DNA of 42,846 nucleotides, from contig JAUYMO010000020.1 of the NCBI GenBank assembly GCA_030699445.1, positions 1 to 42,846 on the forward strand, in the 5' to 3' direction. A program made the translations under genes and the position numbers. This stretch comes from Candidatus Giovannonibacteria bacterium. GTDB lineage: Bacteria > Patescibacteriota > Minisyncoccia > UBA11713 > 2-01-FULL-45-33. The number at the start of each line of letters is the position of its first letter. Within the stretch, counting starts at the first letter, position 1. The notes under the pieces were generated by a model. That model did no database searches and was not told the DNA's origin. It worked only from the letters and a program-made list of their open reading frames with translations. This document shows, piece by piece, positions 36,576 to 42,846 of the stretch.

Positions 36576-37309
36576 AAAAAATAATTATTGCCAACTGGAA
36601 AATGAATCCGAAAACTCCGCGGGACGCTTCGCGTCTAGCCGACAAGATTGGGCGCGGAGTTAAAAATATCAAGAGTGTTGAGGTTGTTTTTGCCCCGCCA
36701 TTCATTCATATTCCCGCAATTTATAAATTTAAAACAGGAGCACAGGATTGTTTTTATGAAAAATCAGGAGCATACACGGGCGAGGTATCCCCTTTACAGC
36801 TTAAAGCTTGCGGCGTACGGCTTGTTATCGTTGGCCATTCGGAAAGAAGGGCGTTGGGAGAAACAAATGAAATCGTAAATAAAAAATTGAAAGCGGTTTT
36901 AGGAACGGGTATGCGGGCAATACTTTGCGTTGGGGAAGCGGAAAGGCAAAAGGAAATAGCGTTCCCAAAAATTATACGGGATGAACTTCATGAAGGGCTC
37001 TCGCGCATTAAAAAATCATTCTTCAGGAATTTGATTATTGCTTATGAGCCGATTTGGGCAATTGGAACGGGGCGGGCTGACACGCCAAAAAATGTTTATG
37101 AAATTACGACAATAATACGCAGGGAACTTTACCGCATGGTTGGAAAAAGAATCGCTTCCAAAATCCCGGTGCTCTACGGCGGTTCGGTGGATGACAAAAA
37201 TTCCTACGCTTTCGTAAAAGACGGCGCGGTTGACGGCTTGTTGGTCGGCGGAGCGAGCCTCAACGCGAATAAATTTGTAAAATTGGTTAAAGCGGTTGCC
37301 GGCTTATGA
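36572..37309 (+). CDS. tpiA: Triosephosphate isomerase
   Basis: It interconverts dihydroxyacetone phosphate and glyceraldehyde 3-phosphate. The 245-aa barrel has IIANWKMNP (Asn, Lys), VIVGHSERRALGE (catalytic His), IAYEPIWAIGTG (catalytic Glu and the mobile loop) and VLYGGSVDDKN. All catalytic residues are present. It is coupled by ATGA overlaps to galT upstream and pgk downstream. Confidence 0.96.
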   Translation: MKKIIIANWKMNPKTPRDASRLADKIGRGVKNIKSVEVVFAPPFIHIPAIYKFKTGAQDCFYEKSGAYTGEVSPLQLKACGVRLVIVGHSERRALGETNEIVNKKLKAVLGTGMRAILCVGEAERQKEIAFPKIIRDELHEGLSRIKKSFFRNLIIAYEPIWAIGTGRADTPKNVYEITTIIRRELYRMVGKRIASKIPVLYGGSVDDKNSYAFVKDGAVDGLLVGGASLNANKFVKLVKAVAGL

Positions 37310-38340
37310 AACGAGTTCTTTTACGCGCCGATTTCAATGTTCCTCTCAAAAAAGGCAGAGTGGCCGACGATTTTAAAATACAAAAAACGATTCCAACCAT
37401 AAAAAAACTTTTGGCGGGAAATAATCAAATTTTTATTATTACCCACTTGGAAATTGACGGCAAAACGCCCAATTTAAATCCGGTAAAAATTGCGCTGGAG
37501 AAATTGCTTGGATTTAAAATAGGTTTCGCGCGAGGCAAGTTGCCGTTAAAACCAAAAAAGTTTTCCGAGCGCGTAGTGCTTTTGGATAATATCCGCTTAA
37601 ATCTAGGAGAGAAAAAAAACGATTTAGCTTTTGCCAAGCGTTTGGCTTTTTGGGGCGACTCTTATATCAATGACGCTTTTGCCGAATCCCACCGCAAGTA
37701 CGCTTCAATTGTTTTACTGCCCAAGTTTTTGCCTTATGAAGCCGGGCCGCTTTTAAAAAAAGAAATTAAACATCTTTCCAGATTTTTCAAGCCAAAGCAT
37801 CCATTTTTGGCGGTTATCGCCGGAAAAAAATTCGCGACCAAAGAACCGCTAATTTCAAGATTTTTAAAATCCGCCGACGCGGTGTTTGTCGGGGGCGCCA
37901 TCGGCAATACTTTTTTGGCCAGGCGCGGAATCGGTGTGGAAAAATCAAAAGTTGAGAACATAAAAATTCCAAAAAGCGTTGTTTGGAGCAATAAAATTTT
38001 ATTGCCGGGGGATTGGACGATGAAGCAAGGTTTGATTTTAGACGCGGGGCCGAAAACAGTAAAAACTTTGGGCGAGCTTGCCCAGGCGTCCAAATTTGTT
38101 TTATGGAACGGAACTCTAGGCATTTGTGAAAAAGGATTTATTTATGGGACAAAAACTTTTGCCAAAGAGCTTGGAAAATCCAAGGCGTATAAAGTTGTTG
38201 GCGGAGGAGATACGGTTGCCGCCATCCGGAAATTCAAACTGGAAAAAAACTTTGATTTTATTTCAACCGGCGGCGGCGCCATGCTGGAATTTCTGGCGAA
38301 AGGAACTCTTCCGGGGATTGAGGCATTGAAGAAAAAATAA
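37306..38340 (+). CDS. pgk: Phosphoglycerate kinase, short form
   Basis: Pgk makes ATP from 1,3-bisphosphoglycerate. The 344-aa product is about 50 residues shorter than usual. It keeps LLRADFNVPLKKGRVADDFK, YINDAFAESHRKYASIVLLP, AVIAGKKFATKEPLISRFLK and the nucleotide motif VVGGGDTVAAI with STGGGAMLEFL. The usual HLGRPKG after the second strand is replaced by HLEIDGKTPN, so one substrate-binding arginine appears missing. Function is likely but altered or relaxed. Confidence 0.88.
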   Translation: MKRVLLRADFNVPLKKGRVADDFKIQKTIPTIKKLLAGNNQIFIITHLEIDGKTPNLNPVKIALEKLLGFKIGFARGKLPLKPKKFSERVVLLDNIRLNLGEKKNDLAFAKRLAFWGDSYINDAFAESHRKYASIVLLPKFLPYEAGPLLKKEIKHLSRFFKPKHPFLAVIAGKKFATKEPLISRFLKSADAVFVGGAIGNTFLARRGIGVEKSKVENIKIPKSVVWSNKILLPGDWTMKQGLILDAGPKTVKTLGELAQASKFVLWNGTLGICEKGFIYGTKTFAKELGKSKAYKVVGGGDTVAAIRKFKLEKNFDFISTGGGAMLEFLAKGTLPGIEALKKK

Positions 38341-38342
38341 AG

Positions 38343-38351
38343 TGCTATACT
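38343..38351 (+). promoter_or_regulatory. Extended -10 of the nuclease gene
   Basis: TGCTATACT lies 11 nt before the ATG at 38363, giving a very short leader without a Shine-Dalgarno. Confidence 0.5.
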
Positions 38352-38362
38352 GACTTAATCTT

Positions 38363-39157
38363 ATGCGCTACGATAATGCGGAACATTTTAAAAAAGAAAA
38401 CGGCTACGAGGTGGACGGGGCGTGGTATCCGAGGGTTACCAGAATTTTGGAAGTGAAAGCCAAACCGGGGCTACAAGTTTTTTTTAAAGAAATGGGAAGC
38501 TTTGACGCCGCCGAAGACGTAAAAAATAAATCGGCAGAGGAGGGTTCCGCGGTTCACGAAGCGATTCAGAAGTTGCTTACCGGAAAAAAAGTTTCCGTGT
38601 CTCGCGATATTGAACCCGCCGTGAATAAATTTTTGGAATTTAACCAATTAAGGCAGATTTATTTTCACCCCGAGTATGTGGAGCGCCGGATTTGGTCGGG
38701 GCTCCATAAATACGCGGGAACGGTTGACGCGCTCGCCACCATAGACGGGAAATTCGGCGTTTTGGACATTAAAACCTCAACCGGATTTTTTCCGGAATAT
38801 AATCTCCAGACCGCGGCTTATATCCAGGCGCTTCAAGAATTGGAAATTAAAAAATCGCTGGCATTGCCGAAAGAAATCCAAACAAGATGGATTTTGCGGA
38901 TTAACCAGCACAAGGTTTGCAAAAAATGCAATTCAACGCTCCGCGAAAAAGGAGGGAGGAGCAAAGTCAGGAATGGTAGATCAAACGGCATGCCGCATTG
39001 TATAGAAGCAGAGCATGATTGGGGCGAGGCGGAGGGCGACGTGGAGCTCAAAGAATTTCCGTATTATTTCAGGGACGTCCGCGCGTTTTTAGCCGCCAAA
39101 ATTCTCTGGGAATGGGACAATGATTACTGGCTCCGCCAAATCGGATATTCAAGATGA
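38363..39157 (+). CDS. PD-(D/E)XK nuclease-superfamily protein (RecB/Cas4-like)
   Basis: This 264-aa protein has the nuclease core GTVDALATIDGKFGVLDIKT with the D...DxK residues, followed by the QTAAYIQAL motif of RecB-type nucleases, and an early EEGSAVHEAI. A later insertion with CKKC and a further Cys/His (PHCIEAEH) could bind a metal ion. No helicase domain is present. Such stand-alone nucleases act in repair or in processing of foreign DNA; no CRISPR genes are near. It overlaps the DHH gene by 4 bp. Confidence 0.78.
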   Translation: MRYDNAEHFKKENGYEVDGAWYPRVTRILEVKAKPGLQVFFKEMGSFDAAEDVKNKSAEEGSAVHEAIQKLLTGKKVSVSRDIEPAVNKFLEFNQLRQIYFHPEYVERRIWSGLHKYAGTVDALATIDGKFGVLDIKTSTGFFPEYNLQTAAYIQALQELEIKKSLALPKEIQTRWILRINQHKVCKKCNSTLREKGGRSKVRNGRSNGMPHCIEAEHDWGEAEGDVELKEFPYYFRDVRAFLAAKILWEWDNDYWLRQIGYSR

Positions 39158-39999
39158 ACAAAAATAAAAACATCGTGGTTTTGTATCATAAAGGGTGCGA
39201 GGACGGCTTTGGCGCGGCCTGGGCGGCGTGGAAAAAATTTGGCGCGCGCGCGGAGTATATTGGAGTAAATCATGGCGATAAATTGCCCGCGGACTTAGCG
39301 CGAAAAGATATTTATATGGTTGATTTTACGTATCCCGCTAAGGAAATGCGGCGGCTTCTTAAGATTTGCAAAAAAGTTGTAGCTCTAGACCATCATGTTA
39401 GCTCAATGGCTGCTACAATGTTGGCGCATGATTATCGTTATAATATTAATCATTCCGGAGCCGGACTCGCTTGGAAATATTTTCATCCTAAAAAACCAAT
39501 TCCAAAGCTACTCAAATATATTGAGAATGTGGATATTTGGAAAATGTCTTTGCCCTATGTTTACGAAATCGCTGCATCGCTGGGCACTTATGAATTTGAA
39601 TTTTATTTATGGAATAAAATTGCCAAAGATTTTGAAAATACTAGAAGTTTAAATAAATATATTGAAGAGGGCAAGGCAATTTTGAAGTACAAAAATGTTC
39701 TTATAAAAAAAGCTTTAAAAGACGCGGAAGAAGTGAGATTTTTTGGCAAGCGCGCGCTCGCGGTTAATTTTGCGCTGGCTCTCAATTCCGATATTGGCGA
39801 CGCAATGCGCAAAAGGGGGTTTCAACTCGGAATTATTTGGCAAAAAAAGGGAGATAAATTGGTAGTAAGTTTACGTTCCACAAATAAAGTTGATTCGTCA
39901 AAAATTGCTATGAAGTTTGGCGGAGGCGGGCACAAAAAAGCGGCTGCATTTAGATTGCCAATTAACCAAAAATTCCCATGGAAAAAAATAAAAAAATAG
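39154..39999 (+). CDS. DHH-family phosphoesterase
   Basis: This 281-aa protein has the N-terminal DHH domain (YHKGCEDGFGAAWAAWKKFG, IYMVDFTYP, VVALDHHVSS) and a DHHA1-like C-terminus with GGGGHKKAAAFRLP. Such proteins degrade short oligoribonucleotides or cyclic dinucleotides. The substrate cannot be told here. It overlaps the nuclease and hydrolase genes on either side and so belongs to one operon. Confidence 0.85.
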   Translation: MNKNKNIVVLYHKGCEDGFGAAWAAWKKFGARAEYIGVNHGDKLPADLARKDIYMVDFTYPAKEMRRLLKICKKVVALDHHVSSMAATMLAHDYRYNINHSGAGLAWKYFHPKKPIPKLLKYIENVDIWKMSLPYVYEIAASLGTYEFEFYLWNKIAKDFENTRSLNKYIEEGKAILKYKNVLIKKALKDAEEVRFFGKRALAVNFALALNSDIGDAMRKRGFQLGIIWQKKGDKLVVSLRSTNKVDSSKIAMKFGGGGHKKAAAFRLPINQKFPWKKIKK

Positions 40000-40565
40000 T
40001 TTTTATAATCCACGGTTGGTGGGGCTACCAGAAAGAAGGATGGTTTCCTTGGCTTAAAAAAGAGCTTGAAAAAAGAGGGTTTAGGGTTTTTGTTCCAAAA
40101 ATGCCGGAAACCGGCAAGCCAAAAATAAGCAGATGGGTTGGAAAACTCGCCAAAATTGTTAGGATGCAGTATAAAAATACTTATTTTGTCGGGCATAGCA
40201 TCGGCGCGCAGGCGATTATGAGATATTTGGAGAAATTGCCGAAAAGTAAAAAAATCGGTGGGGCTGTTTTCGTGGCCGGTTGGGTGAGTTTAACAAATCA
40301 AACTCCCGAAGAAAAACCGATTGCGAAACCTTGGTTGCGAACGCCATTAAATTTTAAAAAAATAAAAAATTCCGGCAATAAATTTGTCGCCATATTTTCA
40401 GATGGCGATCCTTATGTGCATTTTTCTAAAAATTCAAAAGTATTCAGACAAAAACTCGGCGCAAAAATTATTGTTCAGCATAAAAAAGGCCATTTTTCCG
40501 GAAGCGACGGCGTTAAAAAATTACCGGTAGTTTTGAATGAGTTGTTAAAAATAGTGAAGAAATAA
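39978..40565 (+). CDS. RBBP9/YdeN-family serine hydrolase
   Basis: This 195-aa alpha/beta hydrolase has the oxyanion turn IIHGWWGYQKEGWFPWL, the nucleophile elbow VGHSIGAQAIMRYL (Ser74), a late AIFSDGDPYVHF strand with the Asp and KKGHFSGSDG with the His. The short length and HGW...GHSxGA pattern match the RBBP9/YdeN group. The substrate is unknown. It overlaps the DHH gene by 22 bp. Confidence 0.85.
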   Translation: MEKNKKIVFIIHGWWGYQKEGWFPWLKKELEKRGFRVFVPKMPETGKPKISRWVGKLAKIVRMQYKNTYFVGHSIGAQAIMRYLEKLPKSKKIGGAVFVAGWVSLTNQTPEEKPIAKPWLRTPLNFKKIKNSGNKFVAIFSDGDPYVHFSKNSKVFRQKLGAKIIVQHKKGHFSGSDGVKKLPVVLNELLKIVKK

Positions 40566-40568
40566 ATT

Positions 40569-41021
40569 ATGCCAAAAAAAGAAGCCGAAAAACTTATTGT
40601 CTATACTGACGGAGGGTCAAGGGGGAATCCGGGGCCGGCGGCGCTGGGAGTGGTGATTTTGGACGAAAAAGGGCGTGTGGTTAAAGAATACGGAGAAAAA
40701 CTTGGCGTAAAAACCAACAACGAGGCCGAATACGCCGCGGTGATATTCGCTTTAAAAAAAATCAAAGCGCTATTGGGAAAAGAAAAAACAAAAAAGATGG
40801 AAATTGCTTTTCGGATGGACAGCGAATTTGTGATGAAGCAGTTAAACGGAGAATATAAAATTGAAGAAGAAAGAATGTTTCCGCTTTTTGTTGCCGTGTG
40901 GAATTTAAAATTTGATTTTGGCAAAATAACTTTCAGCCATGTGCCCCGCGAAAAAAATCGCGAAGCCGACCGCTTGGTTAACGAAGCGCTGGATAAGGAA
41001 CAGGGCAGATTATGGCAGTAA
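40569..41021 (+). CDS. Ribonuclease HI-like protein
   Basis: This 150-aa RNase H has the catalytic acids in IVYTDGGSRGNPGPAALGVV (Asp), NNEAEYAAVIFALK (Glu), FRMDSEFVMKQL (Asp) and READRLVNEAL (Asp). It lacks a hybrid-binding domain, like archaeal and RT-like RNase H proteins. It should remove RNA from RNA-DNA hybrids. It overlaps comEC by 10 bp. Confidence 0.88.
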   Translation: MPKKEAEKLIVYTDGGSRGNPGPAALGVVILDEKGRVVKEYGEKLGVKTNNEAEYAAVIFALKKIKALLGKEKTKKMEIAFRMDSEFVMKQLNGEYKIEEERMFPLFVAVWNLKFDFGKITFSHVPREKNREADRLVNEALDKEQGRLWQ

Positions 41022-42409
41022 AGCACGTTCCGTATTTGCTGGTCGCGTTTTTATGCGGAGTTATGCTCCGCTCATTTTTTAATATTCCGCAAAATTGGAT
41101 TTTGGGAGTGTTGGGATTAACGGTGGGGATCGTAATTATTTTATATTTTTTTGCCGCGCCCTCCTCAACACTCGGTGTTGAATCTCAAAAAACACCGAGT
41201 GTTTTCCCGTGCGCGGCTTTGTTTATTATTTTATTTTTCCTCCTTGGCATATTCCGCTTTTCTATTTTTGAAAATAAAATTACGGCTGACCGGCTTCACG
41301 ATTATTACGGCCAAACACTTACTTTACAAGGTAAAGTATTATCGAGCGTTCTTAAACCGAATAGTTCCCGCATCATTTTAGAAACCAATCTGGGCAGGAT
41401 TTTAATAGTGAAAAGAATTTATCCGGAATATAAATACGGAGATGTTTTGGAAATTTCCGGAAAAGTAGCCGAGCCGGAGCCTTACGCCGGCTTTGACACG
41501 GCTAAATTTCTTGCAAAACAGCAGATTTATTCCCAGATGATTTTTCCGGAAATTAAAAAAATCGGCTACTCTCCCAATAAATTTTTAAATTCGCTATTTT
41601 TTATAAAAAATAAATTTGAAGAAAGCTTAAAAAATATTTTACCGGAACCGGAGGCCTCACTGGCTTCGGGAATGCTTTTGGGGATTGAGGGCGTAATCCC
41701 GCAAAATATTTTGGATAATTTCAGGAAAGCAGGCGTTATCCATATTTTGGTGCTTTCTGGCTACAATATCACGGTCGTGGGAGCGTTTATTATGGCTTTT
41801 TTGGGATTTATTTTGCCGGATTTTCTGGCTTGGGCCGGCTCGCTTTTGGGGATTTTAGCTTTTACTTTGATGACCGGAGGCGAGCCAGCCGCGGTACGCG
41901 CGGCGATTATGGCCGTAATCGGACTCGTGGCCCTGCGCACGGGCAGAAGCTACCTCGCGATACTCGGCCTTTTGTGGGCGGCCTTTTTCATGGCTTTTTG
42001 GAATCCGATGTATGTCCGGTTTGACAGGGGTTTCCGGCTTTCTTTTTTGGCGACTTTGGGGCTGATACTTTTTTCTTCCTGGTTTATTAAAAAACTTTGG
42101 TTTCTGCCGAAATTTTTGGGCATCCGCGAAGCGGCCGCATCCACGCTTTCAGCCCAAATTTTCGTGACGCCGCTTCTGCTTTCCTGGGGGAATCTGGTTT
42201 CTTATCTAAGCCCCTTAGCCAATGTTGTGATAGTCGGTTTTGTGCCGACAATTATGTTTTTTAGTTTTGTAGCCGGAATTTTGGGATTTTTTTCCAGTTT
42301 TTTGGGGACAACGCTGGCTTTGGTCCCTTATTTTTTGATAAAATTTCAGATTTTGGCCGCCCAATTTTTCGCTAGCATTGATTGGGCCATGATTTATTTT
42401 AATTTTTGA
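41012..42409 (+). CDS. comEC: ComEC membrane channel part (competence domain)
   Basis: This 465-aa protein has the ComEC layout: N-terminal membrane helices, a DUF4131-like segment (LQGKVLSSVLKPNSSRIILE), and the competence domain with SGYNITVVGAFIMAFLGF, TGGEPAAVRAAIMAVIGLVA and FRLSFLATLGLILFSSW. It should carry single-stranded DNA across the membrane. The metallo-beta-lactamase part is in a separate gene 2 bp downstream. A 51-bp palindromic element is inserted in frame near residue 50, between early helices. Confidence 0.9.
   Translation: MAVKHVPYLLVAFLCGVMLRSFFNIPQNWILGVLGLTVGIVIILYFFAAPSSTLGVESQKTPSVFPCAALFIILFFLLGIFRFSIFENKITADRLHDYYGQTLTLQGKVLSSVLKPNSSRIILETNLGRILIVKRIYPEYKYGDVLEISGKVAEPEPYAGFDTAKFLAKQQIYSQMIFPEIKKIGYSPNKFLNSLFFIKNKFEESLKNILPEPEASLASGMLLGIEGVIPQNILDNFRKAGVIHILVLSGYNITVVGAFIMAFLGFILPDFLAWAGSLLGILAFTLMTGGEPAAVRAAIMAVIGLVALRTGRSYLAILGLLWAAFFMAFWNPMYVRFDRGFRLSFLATLGLILFSSWFIKKLWFLPKFLGIREAAASTLSAQIFVTPLLLSWGNLVSYLSPLANVVIVGFVPTIMFFSFVAGILGFFSSFLGTTLALVPYFLIKFQILAAQFFASIDWAMIYFNF
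41160..41210 (+). repeat. 51-bp palindromic element, copy 4 (in comEC)
   Basis: Flank CCTCCTC, arm AACACTCGGTGTT (41167-41179), loop GAATCTCAAAA, arm AACACCGAGTGTT (41191-41203), flank TTCCCGT. A perfect 7-bp outer stem pairs GCCGCGC (41153-41159) with GCGCGGC (41211-41217). The arms equal those in the murE-like gene, in opposite orientation. Confidence 0.93.
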
Positions 42410-42411
42410 AG

Positions 42412-42846
42412 ATGAAAAACTTTTTAAAGCTTCATAAAAATAAAATTTTATCCGGCGGGCTCTTATTTTTGGCGGCGCTCATGATGCTCGCCGGATTATA
42501 TATTTGGAGTTTGAAAAATAAACCGGAACTTCAAGTTTATTTTTTTGACGTGGGGCAGGGCGATTCTATTTTTATTGAAGCCAAGGATGGGACGCAGATT
42601 TTAATTGACGGCGGGCCCACAAATAAAATTCTCCCGCTTTTGGGCGGCGTTATGCCTTTTTATGACCACTCCATAGACGCCGTTGTTTCAACCCATCCGC
42701 ACGCCGACCATGTTTCTGGGCTGATTGATGTTTTAAAAAAATACAGCGTGGGAGAAGTGATAGAAAGCGGGGCAAGCTATAGCACGGCGGAAGCCAAAGA
42801 ATTTGAAAATCTGGTTTCGGAAAAACATATCAAAAAAATAATTATA
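42412..42846 (+). CDS. ComEC-type metallo-beta-lactamase protein, 3' end outside window
   Basis: The frame opens with a membrane helix (GGLLFLAALMMLAGLYIW) and continues with QVYFFDVGQGDSIFIEAKDG, LIDGGPTNKILPLLGG and the metal motif STHPHADHVSGLIDVL. This matches the C-terminal domain of ComEC, here as its own membrane-anchored protein. It runs off the window after 145 codons. It is the direct partner of the competence-domain gene. Confidence 0.88.
   Translation, partial: MKNFLKLHKNKILSGGLLFLAALMMLAGLYIWSLKNKPELQVYFFDVGQGDSIFIEAKDGTQILIDGGPTNKILPLLGGVMPFYDHSIDAVVSTHPHADHVSGLIDVLKKYSVGEVIESGASYSTAEAKEFENLVSEKHIKKIII

Noticed and set aside
38363-39157. The PD-(D/E)XK protein as Cas4 of a CRISPR system
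   Set aside because: No cas1, cas2 or repeat array is in the window, and the cysteine pattern does not match the Cas4 iron-sulfur cluster.
41153-41217. The 51-bp elements as integron attC sites
   Set aside because: The conserved RYYYAAC/GTTRRRY boxes are absent and no cassette structure is present; only the principle of conserved structure is similar.

Overview
This 42.8-kb window looks like a chromosome segment of a Candidate Phyla Radiation bacterium (Patescibacteria, most like Parcubacteria). The evidence is gene content and style. Genes are short and tightly packed, often with ATGA overlaps. The S10/spc ribosomal operon has no rpmD (L30). Zinc-ribbon forms of S14, L24 and L28 are present, and a cysteine-rich lamin-tail-like surface protein of a type I associate with this group is encoded. 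TGA is used as a stop. The assignment rests on reading alone; no database search was possible.

Layout. Positions 1-6.3 kb carry holA (5' end outside the window), rpsT, uvrB, a TrpR-like repressor, a methyltransferase, ruvA and a MurE-like ligase. Positions 6.3-13.9 kb are mixed: several orphan genes, a SIMPL-domain protein, a TrmH-family methylase, a DoxX protein, two RNase-H-fold proteins, tRNA-Arg(CCG), mutM, tRNA-Pro(GGG), rpmB and an M50 protease. Positions 14-19.7 kb are the str operon (rpsL, rpsG, fusA, tuf) running into rpsJ, with a toxin-antitoxin pair and unknown genes inserted. Positions 20.5-34.4 kb are the S10/spc operon (rplC to map). It is interrupted after rplC by a Panacea-type TA pair and a hicBA remnant, between rpsH and rplF by a 120-bp element with inverted ends, and between rpsE and rplO by an antisense orphan gene. 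Positions 34.4-42.8 kb hold an intact hicBA, a glycosyltransferase, galT-like, tpiA, pgk, a PD-(D/E)XK nuclease, a DHH phosphoesterase, a hydrolase, an RNase H and comEC split over two genes.

The most unusual signals are small structured DNA elements and promoter architecture. (1) A 51-bp palindromic element occurs four times (holA, uvrB, murE, comEC), always in frame. Its flanks and loop are conserved, while the 13-nt stem and an outer stem are exchanged in complementary fashion. (2) A second, GC-rich 20-24-bp palindrome occurs six times, five of them in frame in genes and one in a broken duplicate of the rplC 3' end. (3) Three near-identical 26-30-bp perfect palindromes surround the TrpR-like gene and its neighbour and differ by a symmetric substitution; they look like operators of that regulator. 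(4) About fourteen genes have a -10 hexamer ending 6-7 nt before the start codon, which predicts leaderless mRNAs. One is a perfectly symmetric divergent promoter. Five isolated accessory genes instead have long leaders and strong Shine-Dalgarno sites.

How the parts work together: the core is translation machinery, protein export (SecY, methionine aminopeptidase), DNA repair (UvrB, RuvA, MutM), lower glycolysis (TpiA, Pgk) and DNA uptake (ComEC). Small TA modules and palindromic elements have settled in the gaps and inside the genes. No CRISPR array, rRNA gene or complete insertion sequence is visible.
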